64,000 bases of DNA from Catellatospora sichuanensis. Lineage in GTDB: Bacteria; Actinomycetota; Actinomycetes; Mycobacteriales; Micromonosporaceae. Below are positions 24,706 to 33,047 of this stretch, piece by piece. The notes beneath the pieces were generated by a model that was given only the letters and a program-made list of their open reading frames with translations, was not told the DNA's origin and searched no databases. Each line of letters opens with the position of its first letter. Positions within the stretch are counted from its first letter, which is position 1. The stretch is from positions 1 through 64,000 of the forward strand of contig NZ_VIQO01000010.1 in the NCBI RefSeq assembly GCF_007483665.1. Direction: 5' to 3'. Made by a program: the position numbers and the translations under genes.

Positions 24706-25684
24706 GCAGCAGACGACGCAGGCCGAGCCGCAGGTGCCCGCGCAGTCCGGGACCTTCCGCGCGCAGGCGGCGGGTCGTTCCGGTGACGCCGCGGGCACCA
24801 AGCTCGGCATGTTCGTGGGCGGGCTGATCGTGGCGCTGGTCGTCGGCTTCACCCTCGGCAAGGTGCTCGGCCCGGCGGAGAGCCCCACCCAGGGGGCGAC
24901 CACCGGGGCTCCGGCGGCCTCGCCGGACGCCATGGGCATGGGCGGCGCACACGCGCACGCCCCCGGGGCCAGCGCCGGCTCCGAGGTCGGCGGCCTTGCC
25001 GTGAGCAGTGGCGGCTACACGCTGGTCCCGGCGGCGACGGTGTTCGCCGCGCCGGGCCCGCAGCAGCTCAAGTTCGCGATCAACGGCGCCGACGGCAAGG
25101 CGGTCGTGAACTTCGCGGTGATGCACGACAAGCCGCTTCACCTCGTCGTGGTGCGCCGGGACATGACCGGCTACCAGCACCTGCACCCGACCATGGCCGC
25201 CGACGGCACCTGGACCGTGCAGGCCGACCTGGCCGCACCCGGCCTGTGGCGGGCGTACGCCGACTTCACCGCGATCAGCGCGGGCGGCACCCAGACCGCG
25301 ATCGCGCTCGGCACCGACCTCACCGTGGCCGGTGACTACCGCCCGCAGCCGCTGCCCGCGGCGGCCCGCGCGGCCTCGGCCGACGGGCTGACCGTCGGCT
25401 ACGAGGGCACCCCGGTGATCGGGGCCAGCCAGCCGATGCTGTTCACCGTGAAGCAGGGCGGCGCGACCGCCGCGCTGGAGCCCTACCTCGGCTCCTTCGG
25501 CCACCTGGTGGTGCTGCGCGAGCTGGACCTGGCCTACGTGCACGTGCACCCGGAGCCCGCGCTGGTCAACGGCGGCGTGAAGTTCTGGCTGGCCGCGCCG
25601 AGCCCGGGACGCTACCGGATGTTCTTCGACCACCAGGTGGGCGGCAAGGTGCGCACCGCGCAGTTCACGCTCGAAGTGAAGTAG
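24698..25684 (+). CDS. Membrane-anchored His/Met-rich copper-associated protein, unknown family
   Basis: 328 aa. A short cytoplasmic tail, one membrane segment (about 37-57), a Met/His cluster (MGMGGAHAH, 79-87) and a large extracytoplasmic beta-rich region. That region contains two copies of one pattern, [17 protein letters not shown] near 150 and [17 protein letters not shown] near 266, so it looks like an internal duplication with two HxH metal sites. It lies between copZ and copA and overlaps copZ by eight bases. A periplasmic-side copper binding or donor role is inferred; I cannot name the family. Confidence 0.8.
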   Translation: MPEQQTTQAEPQVPAQSGTFRAQAAGRSGDAAGTKLGMFVGGLIVALVVGFTLGKVLGPAESPTQGATTGAPAASPDAMGMGGAHAHAPGASAGSEVGGLAVSSGGYTLVPAATVFAAPGPQQLKFAINGADGKAVVNFAVMHDKPLHLVVVRRDMTGYQHLHPTMAADGTWTVQADLAAPGLWRAYADFTAISAGGTQTAIALGTDLTVAGDYRPQPLPAAARAASADGLTVGYEGTPVIGASQPMLFTVKQGGATAALEPYLGSFGHLVVLRELDLAYVHVHPEPALVNGGVKFWLAAPSPGRYRMFFDHQVGGKVRTAQFTLEVK

Positions 25685-25697
25685 GGGGGACGGGGTC

Positions 25698-28118
25698 ATG
25701 GACCTGCGGCAGGCGAACGTCATCGAGCTGGACATCGGCGGGATGACCTGCGCCACCTGCGCCGGCCGGGTGGAGAAGAAGCTGAACCGGGTGGACGGCG
25801 TGACCGCCACCGTCAACTTCGCCACCGAGACCGCGCACGTGACCTACCCGGAGACGGTCTCCGTCGACGACCTGATCAAGGTCGTCGAGGCCACCGGGTA
25901 CACGGCCGCCGTGCCGCAGGCCGTTCCCGCCGCCGCCGAGGCAGTCCGGCCCGCTCTGGACCCACTAGGCCAGCGGCTGCTGGTCAGCGCCCTGCTGACG
26001 GTGCCCGTGGTGCTGCTCAGCATGATCCCGGCGCTGCAGTTCACCAACTGGCAGTGGCTGGCGTTCACGCTGGCCACCCCGGTCGCGGTGTGGGGGGCGT
26101 GGCCGTTCCACCGGGCCGCGGCGGTCAACGCGCGCCACGGTGCGGCCACCATGGACACGCTGATCAGCCTCGGCGTGCTGGTGTCGTACGGCTGGAGCGC
26201 CTGGGCCCTGTTCTTCGGCGGCGCGGGCATGCCCGGCATGACCATGTCGCTGAGCTGGCTGGCCGCCCGGGGCGACGACCCGGGTATGCACCTCTACCTG
26301 GAGGTGACCACCACGCTGACCACGTTCCTGCTGGCCGGGCGGTGGTTCGAGCACCGGGCCAAACGCCGCGCGGGCTCCGCCCTGCGGGCGCTGCTGGACC
26401 TGGGCGCGAAGGACGCGGTGCTGCTGCGCAACGGCGTCGAGCAGCGGGTCCCGGTGGACCGGCTGGCGGTCGGCGACCTGTTCGTGGTGCGTCCCGGCGA
26501 GAAGATCGCCACCGACGGCGTGATCGTCGAGGGCAGCAGCGCGGTGGACACCGCCCTGCTCACCGGCGAGAGCATGCCGGTCGAGGTCGGCGTCGGCGAC
26601 GCGGTCGTCGGCGCGACCGTGAACGCGGGCGGTCGGCTGGTGGTGCGGGCGACCCGGATCGGCGCGGACACCCAGCTCGCGCAGATGGCGAAGCTGGTCA
26701 CCGAGGCCCAATCGGGCAAGGCTCCCGTGCAGCGGCTGGCCGACCGGATCTCCAGCGTGTTCGTGCCCGTAGTGATCGCGCTGGCGGTCGGCACGTTCGC
26801 GTTCTGGACGGCGTACGACGGTGGGGTCACCTCGGCCGCGGTCACCGCTGCGGTGGCGGTGCTGATCGTGGCCTGCCCGTGCGCGTTGGGCCTGGCCACA
26901 CCGACCGCGCTGTTGGTGGGCACCGGCCGCGGCGCCCAGCTCGGCATCCTGATCAAGGGCCCCGAGGTGCTCGAATCCACCCGCCGGGTCGACACGATCG
27001 TGCTCGACAAGACGGGCACGGTCACCACCGGCGTGATGACGCTGGTAGGCGCGCTCCCGGCTGCCGGGGTGCAGGAGCAGGACCTGCTGCGGTACGCCGC
27101 CGCGGTGGAGCACGCGTCCGAACACCCGATCGCGCGGGCCGTGGTGAACGGGGCGGCCGCGCGCGGGATCGCCCCCGGCGCGGTGCACGACTTCCAGTCC
27201 CTGCCGGGCCTGGGCGCGCAGGGCGTCGTCGACGGTCGTAAGGTGCTGGTCGGCCGCGCGTCGCTGCTCGCCGAGCAGGGCGTGACACTCGTGGCCGTAC
27301 CCGCCGCGACCGCCGTGGCGACCGCGACAGACGCGACCGCCGCGACAGACGCGACCGCCGCGACAGACGCGACCGCCGCGACAGACGCGACCGACGTGGC
27401 TGCCGCGACCGACGTGGCTGCCGCGACCGGCGTGGCTGCCGCGACCGGCGTGGCTGCCGCGACAGGGGCGACCAGCGTGATCCGGCAAGCCGGCGGGGAG
27501 CCGACGGGCGAGGTCTTGGCCGACGAAGCGCGGACCGCGGTGGCGGTCGCGCTCGACGGCGAGTTCGCCGGGTGGCTGCTGGTGGCGGACACGGTCAAGC
27601 CCGGTTCGGCCGCCGCGGTGGCGGAGTTCAAGCGGCTCGGGCTGCGTCCGGTGCTGCTGACCGGTGACGCCGAGGCCCCGGCGCGGGCGGTGGCGGCGGA
27701 GGTCGGCATCACGGAGGTCGTCGCCGGGGTGCTCCCGGCGGGCAAGGTCGACGCGGTACGCCGGCTGCAGGAGCAGGGGCACACGGTGGCGATGGTCGGC
27801 GACGGGGTCAACGACGCGGCCGCGCTGGCCGCCGCCGACCTCGGCCTGGCCATGGGCACCGGCACCGACGCGGCGATCGAGGCCGCCGATCTCACCCTGG
27901 TCCGCGGGGACCTGACCGTCGCGGCGGACGCGATCCGCCTGTCGCGTGCGACCCTGCGGACGATCAAGGGCAACCTGTTCTGGGCGTTCGCGTACAACGT
28001 GGCGGCGCTGCCGCTGGCCGCGGCGGGTCTCGTCACGCCCGTGCTGGCGGCCGCCGCGATGGCGCTGAGCAGCATCTTCGTCGTGACGAATTCGCTCCGC
28101 CTGTTCCGTTTCCGGTGA
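25698..28118 (+). CDS. copA: Cu(I)-exporting P1B-type ATPase
   Basis: 806 aa. One N-terminal HMA domain (GMTCATC, C18 and C21), actuator TGES at 289-292, transmembrane CPC at 393-395, phosphorylation site DKTGT at D437, SEHP near 473 and GDGVND at 701-706. These define a P1B-1 copper exporter. The nucleotide-binding domain carries an Ala/Thr/Asp repeat of about 45 residues (roughly 546-587) encoded by 18-bp tandem units, which makes the protein longer than most. ATG 25698 follows a G-rich AGGGGGGA site. It is the last gene of the csoR operon. Confidence 0.92.
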   Translation: MDLRQANVIELDIGGMTCATCAGRVEKKLNRVDGVTATVNFATETAHVTYPETVSVDDLIKVVEATGYTAAVPQAVPAAAEAVRPALDPLGQRLLVSALLTVPVVLLSMIPALQFTNWQWLAFTLATPVAVWGAWPFHRAAAVNARHGAATMDTLISLGVLVSYGWSAWALFFGGAGMPGMTMSLSWLAARGDDPGMHLYLEVTTTLTTFLLAGRWFEHRAKRRAGSALRALLDLGAKDAVLLRNGVEQRVPVDRLAVGDLFVVRPGEKIATDGVIVEGSSAVDTALLTGESMPVEVGVGDAVVGATVNAGGRLVVRATRIGADTQLAQMAKLVTEAQSGKAPVQRLADRISSVFVPVVIALAVGTFAFWTAYDGGVTSAAVTAAVAVLIVACPCALGLATPTALLVGTGRGAQLGILIKGPEVLESTRRVDTIVLDKTGTVTTGVMTLVGALPAAGVQEQDLLRYAAAVEHASEHPIARAVVNGAAARGIAPGAVHDFQSLPGLGAQGVVDGRKVLVGRASLLAEQGVTLVAVPAATAVATATDATAATDATAATDATAATDATDVAAATDVAAATGVAAATGVAAATGATSVIRQAGGEPTGEVLADEARTAVAVALDGEFAGWLLVADTVKPGSAAAVAEFKRLGLRPVLLTGDAEAPARAVAAEVGITEVVAGVLPAGKVDAVRRLQEQGHTVAMVGDGVNDAAALAAADLGLAMGTGTDAAIEAADLTLVRGDLTVAADAIRLSRATLRTIKGNLFWAFAYNVAALPLAAAGLVTPVLAAAAMALSSIFVVTNSLRLFRFR
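27333..27458 (+). repeat. In-frame 18-bp minisatellite inside copA
   Basis: Three perfect copies of GCGACCGCCGCGACAGAC (27333-27386) are followed by four copies of GCGACCGRCGTGGCTGCC (27387-27458); degenerate units flank both ends. Each unit encodes six residues (ATAATD, then ATDVAA or ATGVAA types). It lies in the nucleotide-binding domain, probably as a surface loop. Confidence 0.9.
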
Positions 28119-28270
28119 TCCGTCACGGTGCGTCGTCGCCGATCCGTAAATGAACCTGCCCTCTCACGCAACAGACCGCCGCTGGATGGCACGAAGACGC
28201 AACAGACCAGCGCAAGGACGCAATCCTTCCCGCTACTGAGCGGCGGCTCAGGTGCGTAACCTTGCTGATC
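28119..28270 (+). other. Intergenic region with short direct repeats
   Basis: No gene seen. ACGCAACAGACC occurs at 28166-28177 and 28197-28208, with a partial ACGCAA at 28218. TAACCT (28257-28262) could be the -10 for the following gene, eight bases before its GTG. No convincing hairpin after copA. Confidence 0.4.
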
Positions 28271-29116
28271 GTGACAGAGCGTGACTTGATCCCCACCGCC
28301 CGGCGGCCCCGTCCGCGTACCTACCTGATGTGCGCCCCGGAGCACTTCGTGGTGGAGTACGCCATCAACCCGTGGATGGACACCACCGCGCCGGTGGACA
28401 CCGCGCTGGCCGTCAAGCAGTGGGACGTGCTGCGGCAGACGATGGCCGACCTCGGCCACACGGTGCACGTGCTCACCCCGCAGGCAGGCCTGCCGGACAT
28501 GGTCTTCGCGGCCAACGGCGGCTTCGTGGTCGACGGCGTCGCCTACGGGGCGAAGTTCCGCTACCCGCAGCGCGCCGACGAGGCGGTCGCGCACCGGGCC
28601 TTCTACGAGTCCCGTGACGAGTACGCCTTCGTCGCGCCGGCTCAGATCAACGAGGGTGAGGGCGACTTCGCCTACCTGCCCGACGCCCACGGCGGCATCG
28701 CGCTCGCCGGGTACGGCTTCCGCACCGAGCCGGCCGCGCACGCCGAGGCCGCCGAGGCCCTGGGCCGCCCGGTGATCTCGCTCAAGCTGGTCGACCCGCG
28801 CTTCTACCACCTCGACGTCGCGCTGACCGTGCTCGACGACGAGAACATCGCCTACTACCCGGGCGCGTTCTCGGCGGCCTCGCAGAAGGTCATCGCGCAG
28901 CTGTTCCCGAACGCCGTGATCGCCGACGAGGCCGACGCGCTGGCGTTCGCGCTGAATCTGGTCAGCGACGGCCGCAACGTCGTGATCAACACCGAGTCGA
29001 CCGCATTCGCGGACAAGCTCACCGCGGCCGGCTACCACCCGGTCCTGGTGGACCTCGCCGAGCTGAAGAAGGGCGGCGGCAGCGTCAAGTGCTGCATCGC
29101 CGAACTGCGCGACTGA
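28271..29116 (+). CDS. Arginine deiminase superfamily hydrolase (dimethylargininase-like)
   Basis: 281 aa, amidinotransferase/DDAH fold (five-bladed pentein). Family elements are MCAPEHF near the N-terminus, LPDMVFAANGG near 80, EGEGDF near 125, FYHLDVALTVLDD near 178 (the catalytic His) and GGGSVKCC with the nucleophilic Cys near the C-terminus. Such enzymes hydrolyse dimethylarginine or act in arginine/ornithine breakdown. In mycobacteria a similar gene neighbours rocD, which is not seen here. GTG 28271 is chosen; TTG 28262 is an alternative. Confidence 0.82.
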   Translation: MTERDLIPTARRPRPRTYLMCAPEHFVVEYAINPWMDTTAPVDTALAVKQWDVLRQTMADLGHTVHVLTPQAGLPDMVFAANGGFVVDGVAYGAKFRYPQRADEAVAHRAFYESRDEYAFVAPAQINEGEGDFAYLPDAHGGIALAGYGFRTEPAAHAEAAEALGRPVISLKLVDPRFYHLDVALTVLDDENIAYYPGAFSAASQKVIAQLFPNAVIADEADALAFALNLVSDGRNVVINTESTAFADKLTAAGYHPVLVDLAELKKGGGSVKCCIAELRD

Positions 29117-29137
29117 CCGCGTACCCCCTTGATCGAA

Positions 29138-29173
29138 AAAGTCGGCCGGGACCACATGGTCCCGGCCGACTTT
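29138..29173 (+). terminator. Strong hairpin terminator
   Basis: A perfect 17-bp stem: the left arm starts AAAGTCGGCC (29138-29154) and the right arm ends GGCCGACTTT (29157-29173). It lies 21 bp after the arginine-deiminase-like stop. Its last seven bases also begin the 51-bp inverted repeat at 29167. Confidence 0.75.
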
Positions 29174-29317
29174 GCTCTGCACCCAAAAGCTTGCTCTGCA
29201 CCCATCGGCGCAACACCTCAGGTGCCGGCGTTGCGTGGCACAGCCAGGCGCCGCACCGCACCCTCGGGTGTTGCGCCCGCGGGTGCAGAGCAAGCGAATG
29301 GGTGCAGAGCAAAGTCG
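29167..29317. repeat. 51-bp inverted repeat with branched inner structure
   Basis: Arms 29167-29217 and 29267-29317 match at 45 of 51 positions. Each arm holds two direct copies of TTGCTCTGCACCC. The 49-bp centre can form two further hairpins using the arm ends (CGCAAC with GTTGCG, and GGCGC with GCGCC), giving a cloverleaf or cruciform. The convergent gap encodes no protein. It could be a processed mobile-element remnant, a structured RNA or a compound terminator. Confidence 0.7.
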
Positions 29318-29363
29318 CCGGCGACCTGTCCACCCGCCGCGCTGGCGGGCGGCCAGGCGCGGG

Positions 29364-30317
29364 TCAGGCCGGGGGCGTGAACGAGGTGGTGCGGGACATG
29401 CCGGCGGCGCGGCCCTTGGCGGAGATGACCAGGGCCATCTTGCGGGAGGCCTCGTCGATCATCTCGTCGCCGAGCATCACCGCGCCGAGTCGGCCGCCCT
29501 GCTCCGAGGTGTAGTAGTCGTACGCGTCGAGGATCAGTTCGGCGTGGTCGTAGTCGGACTGGGCCGGTGAGTAGACCTCGTTGGCGGCGTCGATCTGGCC
29601 GGGGTGCAGCACCCACTTGCCGTCGAAGCCGAGCGCGGCCGAGCGCCGGGCCACCTCGGTGAACCCGTCCACGTCCTTGATCTGCAGGTACGGCCCGTCG
29701 ATGGCCTGCTTGTCGTGCATGCGGGCGGCCATCAGGATGCGCATCAGGATGTAGTGGTACGGGTCGCCCGGGTAGCCGGGGATCAGCGAGCCCACGACCA
29801 GCGACTTCATGTTGATCGAGGCCATGAAGTCGGCGGGGCCGAAGATGATGGTCTCCACGCGGGGCGACGCGGCCGCGATGGCGTCCACGTTGACCAGTCC
29901 GGCCGCGTTCTCGATCTGGGCCTCGATGCCGATCGCGCCGACCGGCAGGCCGAGCGACTTCTCCAGCTGGGTCAGCGTCAGGTCGAGCCACTCCACGTGC
30001 GACGCGCTCTGCACCTTGGGCAGCATGATCGCGTCCAGGTTCGCGCCCGCGCCTTCGACGATCTCGATGACGTCGGTGTACGTCCACGGCGTGGTCAGGT
30101 CGTTCACCCGTACGACGCGGGTCTTGCCGGCCCAGTCGCCCTCGTTGAGCGCGGCCACGATGTTCTTGCGGGCCTCAGGCTTGGCCAGCGGTGCCACCGC
30201 GTCCTCCAGGTCGAGGAAGACCTGGTCGGCCGGCAGGCCCTGGGCCTTGCCGAGCATCTTGACGCTGGAACCCGGCACGGCCAGACAAGACCTGCGGGAA
30301 CGCCCGAGAGCGGCCAT
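29364..30317 (-). CDS. HpcH/HpaI-type CoA ester lyase (malyl-CoA/citramalyl-CoA lyase-like)
   Basis: 317 aa TIM-barrel of the CitE/Mcl family. Visible are FLDLEDAVAP (metal-binding Glu/Asp near 38), VRVNDL near 68, IMLPKVQSA near 100, IGIEAQIENAAG near 130 and FGPADF near 160. These are the substrate and Mg sites. Members cleave malyl-CoA, methylmalyl-CoA or citramalyl-CoA. ATG 30317 follows AAGGAG on the minus strand. An acyl-CoA dehydrogenase (33048) and a MaoC hydratase (38888) within 10 kb hint at ethylmalonyl-CoA-type metabolism, but the substrate is not proven. Confidence 0.85.
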   Translation of the reverse strand: MAALGRSRRSCLAVPGSSVKMLGKAQGLPADQVFLDLEDAVAPLAKPEARKNIVAALNEGDWAGKTRVVRVNDLTTPWTYTDVIEIVEGAGANLDAIMLPKVQSASHVEWLDLTLTQLEKSLGLPVGAIGIEAQIENAAGLVNVDAIAAASPRVETIIFGPADFMASINMKSLVVGSLIPGYPGDPYHYILMRILMAARMHDKQAIDGPYLQIKDVDGFTEVARRSAALGFDGKWVLHPGQIDAANEVYSPAQSDYDHAELILDAYDYYTSEQGGRLGAVMLGDEMIDEASRKMALVISAKGRAAGMSRTTSFTPPA

Positions 30318-30389
30318 CGATACTCCTTAGGGAGCGTTCAGTAGTTGACGCCACGGTAACCTCACTCCCGTCGAGAGGAGAACGGGACT

Positions 30390-31202
30390 GTGGAAGATCT
30401 CACGCGCCACGCGGTGATCACCGGTGCCACGTCCGGCATCGGGCAGGCGGCCGCTGTCGCACTGGTGCGACAGGGCTGGCAGGTCACCCTGGTCGGGCGC
30501 GATCCGGGGCGGCTGGACACGGCCCTCGGTGCGGTCCGGACCGCCGCGGCGGGCCCCGAGCCGGTCGGTCTGCTGGCCGACTTCGCGCAGCTGTCGCAGG
30601 TCCGCGACCTCGCCGCCAAGCTGGCCGGGCAGCGCGTCGACGTGCTGGCCAACAACGCTGGACTGGTCGCCCGCCGGCGGGTCACCACCGTGGACGGTCA
30701 CGAGCTGACCATCCAGACCAACCACCTGGCCCCGTTCCTGCTGGCACACCTGCTGCGCGACCAGCTGGCGCCGGGTGCCCGCATCGTGAACACGGCGTCG
30801 ATGGCGCACTCGTTCGGCACGCTCGATCCGGACAACCTGGACCGGCGCGGTGGCGTCTACAGCGCCTGGCTGGCGTACGGCGGCTCGAAGCGGGCCAACA
30901 TCCTGTTCGCGGCGGAGGCCGCCCGGCGCTGGCCGGACCTGCTCAGCTTCTCGTTCCATCCCGGCGTGGTGCGCACCCGCTTCGGCACGCCCGCCGCCCG
31001 GCTCTTCTACAAGATCGGTCCCGGCATCGCCACCCCGGAGCAGGGCGCGGATCAGCTGGTCTGGCTGGCCACCGAGGACCCGGTCCACCTCCAGAACGGC
31101 GCGTACTACGTGCTGCGCAAGCCGACCCGCCCGCACCCCAGCGCCCGCGACCCGCGGTTCGCCGCCCGCCTGTGGGAGGCGAGCGAGGCCGCCGTCGGCT
31201 GA
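30390..31202 (+). CDS. Short-chain dehydrogenase/reductase
   Basis: 270 aa classical-like SDR. Cofactor motif TGATSGIG near residues 11-18, NNAG near 90, catalytic Ser near MAHS and YGGSKRAN with the Tyr/Lys pair (about 160-164). The overall pattern resembles retinol-dehydrogenase/WW-oxidoreductase-like SDRs of actinobacteria. GTG 30390 follows GAGAGGAG. Substrate unknown. It is divergent from the CoA ester lyase, with 72 bp between them. Confidence 0.87.
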   Translation: MEDLTRHAVITGATSGIGQAAAVALVRQGWQVTLVGRDPGRLDTALGAVRTAAAGPEPVGLLADFAQLSQVRDLAAKLAGQRVDVLANNAGLVARRRVTTVDGHELTIQTNHLAPFLLAHLLRDQLAPGARIVNTASMAHSFGTLDPDNLDRRGGVYSAWLAYGGSKRANILFAAEAARRWPDLLSFSFHPGVVRTRFGTPAARLFYKIGPGIATPEQGADQLVWLATEDPVHLQNGAYYVLRKPTRPHPSARDPRFAARLWEASEAAVG

Positions 31203-31262
31203 CACGGCCGGAGCCGGTGGCGGTCCGCGCGGCAGCGGTTCCGCTTCGGGCGATGACGAGTC

Positions 31263-31305
31263 GAGGCTCCGCTCCACTGCCCATGGCAGCGGGGCGGAGC
31301 CTCGA
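31263..31305. terminator. Bidirectional hairpin after the SDR
   Basis: CGAGGCTCCG...CGGAGCCTCG: 20-bp arms with two mismatches around a central CCATGG. It lies in the convergent gap between the SDR and the DUF4190 gene. Confidence 0.7.
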
Positions 31306-31351
31306 TCGTTTCGCGTCGGCGGGCACCCGGTGTCCGGGAACGCCACCGGCG

Positions 31352-31873
31352 TCAGTAGCTGCTCGCGCCGCCCGCACCCAGCACGGCCAGGAACGGCAGG
31401 CCGAATGCGCAGAGGCAGCCGACCACACCGAGGCCCGTGATGATCCAGCCGACGATGATCGCCGCCTTCGCCATCCCCTCGCCGTCCTCGCCGCTCTGGC
31501 GGATCTGCTTCATGGCCGAGTGACCGAGGATCGCCCCGATCGGGGCGGTGATCCAGGTCATCAGGCCGACCAGGGACAGGATCAGCGCGACCAGGGCCAT
31601 GCTGTTCTGCTGCCGGGGCGGCGGGTAGCCGCCGTAGGGCTGCTGCCCGTACGGCTGCTGCGGCGCGGCGTAGGGGGCCGCCGACTTGTAGGGGTCGGCG
31701 TAAGGCTGCCCCGACTGCGGCGCGGCCGGCGGCACGCTCGCCGGTGCGCCGGGCACGGCCGGGGACCCGTACGACGGCGGTGTCGCGTACGGGTTGGCCG
31801 AGGGAGGCGGCGCGTAGGGGTCGGGCTGGGCCGAATACGGGTCCTGGCCGGACGGCGGAGGCGGGTAGGTCAT
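31352..31873 (-). CDS. DUF4190-type membrane protein, paralogue 3
   Basis: 173 aa. A Pro/Tyr/Gln-rich cytoplasmic N-terminus (about 1-88, many PYxxPP and QPYG units) precedes two membrane segments. The loop ILGHSAMKQIRQSGEDGEG is the DUF4190 hallmark. It is the last of three tandem paralogues on the minus strand, 12 bp after the second. The function of the family is unknown; the repeat-rich tail may be a protein-interaction region. Confidence 0.82.
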   Translation of the reverse strand: MTYPPPPSGQDPYSAQPDPYAPPPSANPYATPPSYGSPAVPGAPASVPPAAPQSGQPYADPYKSAAPYAAPQQPYGQQPYGGYPPPRQQNSMALVALILSLVGLMTWITAPIGAILGHSAMKQIRQSGEDGEGMAKAAIIVGWIITGLGVVGCLCAFGLPFLAVLGAGGASSY

Positions 31874-31885
31874 GGCTTCTCCCTG

Positions 31886-32425
31886 CTAGTCCCAGTCGCT
31901 GCTGCTGCTACCGCTCTGGATCTCGTTCCAGAAGTTCGGGTCGTTGAGCACGCCGATGATCAGCAGGACCACCATGATCGCCGTCAGGGCGACGGCCGAC
32001 CAGCCGGTGGCGATGCCGGCGATGGCCATGCCGCGGCCCTGCTGCCCGGTCTGCTTGACCTGCTTGAGGCTGATGTGGCCGAGGATGGCACCGATCAGGC
32101 CCGGCAGTGCGCCGATGCCATAGCAGCAGCACAGCAGCACGCCGACGATGCCCAGCACCATCGACGCGATCGCCATGCCGTTCGTGCCGGGCGCGGCAGG
32201 GCCCGTCGCGTAGGGCGTGTAGGGCACGCCGTAGGCGCCCGTCGGCTGCGGGGAGTAGGGCGCGCCGCTGACGGCCGGCGCGGCGTACGGGTCCGCGCTG
32301 ACCGGCGGGACCGCGTAGGGATCGCCGCTGACCGGCTGCGGGGCGTACGGGTTCGGGGTGGGCGGCGGAGCGTACGGATCGGGCTGCTGGTTGAACGGAT
32401 CCGGGCTCGGCGGCGGGTAACTCAT
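31886..32425 (-). CDS. DUF4190-type membrane protein, paralogue 2
   Basis: 179 aa, same plan as its neighbours: Pro/Tyr-rich N-terminus (about 1-75), two membrane segments, and the loop AILGHISLKQVKQTGQQGRG. It ends in a Ser/Asp-rich tail (SGSSSSDWD). It lies 25 bp after paralogue 1, so the three are probably one transcript. Confidence 0.82.
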   Translation of the reverse strand: MSYPPPSPDPFNQQPDPYAPPPTPNPYAPQPVSGDPYAVPPVSADPYAAPAVSGAPYSPQPTGAYGVPYTPYATGPAAPGTNGMAIASMVLGIVGVLLCCCYGIGALPGLIGAILGHISLKQVKQTGQQGRGMAIAGIATGWSAVALTAIMVVLLIIGVLNDPNFWNEIQSGSSSSDWD

Positions 32426-32450
32426 GAAGGGCTCCTGACTCGGCGTATGG

Positions 32451-32891
32451 TCAGAACGAGCCGAAGCCGTTGGTCCGCAGCACCAGCCCGGCGATGCCGT
32501 TCAGGATGCCGAGACCCACGCCGACATAGCCGCAGATGATGCCGGTCAGCGCCTGCGAGCGGTTGGACTGGCCCAGCTGGGCGATCTGCTTCATGCTGAT
32601 GTGGCCCATGATCGCGCCGGCGGCGCCGACGACGATGCCGAGCAGCGCGCAGCACGCGGCCGGGATGGCGATGATGCCGACGATCATCGCGGCGAGGGCC
32701 AGGTTGTTGCGCTGCTGCAGCGGCGCGGCGCCCCACGGCTGGGCGTACGGCTGCTGCAGGCCGGGCTGCGGCTGGCCGTACGGCTGCTCGACGGGGGGCT
32801 GCGGCTGGCCGTAGGGGTTCGGCTGCTGCGGCTGCGCGTAGGGGTCCGGCTGCTGGCCGTAGGGGTCCTGGCCGGGAGGGGTGTAGCTCAT
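32451..32891 (-). CDS. DUF4190-type membrane protein, paralogue 1
   Basis: 146 aa, first gene of the triplet. The N-terminus (about 1-55) has PYGQPQ-type repeats. The loop between the two membrane segments is IMGHISMKQIAQLGQSNRS. The divergent gap to the acyl-CoA dehydrogenase (32892-33047) contains GTGAACCTTTTCAC, a small inverted repeat that could be an operator. Confidence 0.82.
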   Translation of the reverse strand: MSYTPPGQDPYGQQPDPYAQPQQPNPYGQPQPPVEQPYGQPQPGLQQPYAQPWGAAPLQQRNNLALAAMIVGIIAIPAACCALLGIVVGAAGAIMGHISMKQIAQLGQSNRSQALTGIICGYVGVGLGILNGIAGLVLRTNGFGSF

Positions 32892-33047
32892 GGGGTGCCT
32901 TGTCTCTCGGATATGGGTTCAGCGCACGTTAGCGAACCCGGTGAACCTTTTCACAGTGACGGTGCTGTCAAGCGCCTTGGATGGGACGAAGGCCCGGCTC
33001 ATACTCAGCTCACCTGAAGGTTCGTTCAGTCCCCAGGAGGCTGACAT

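Noticed and set aside
27333-27458. CRISPR-like array
   Set aside because: Repeats are adjacent 18-bp units without spacers, in frame within copA, and no cas genes are present.
28166-28223. ACGCAACAGACC direct repeats as a regulatory array
   Set aside because: Only two full copies and one partial, with unequal spacing (31 and 21 bp) and no known regulator match.
26294-29293. Very long minus-strand open frame across copA and the next gene
   Set aside because: It is antisense to two clear genes with full motif sets. Its product is low-complexity, as expected from high-GC shadow frames.
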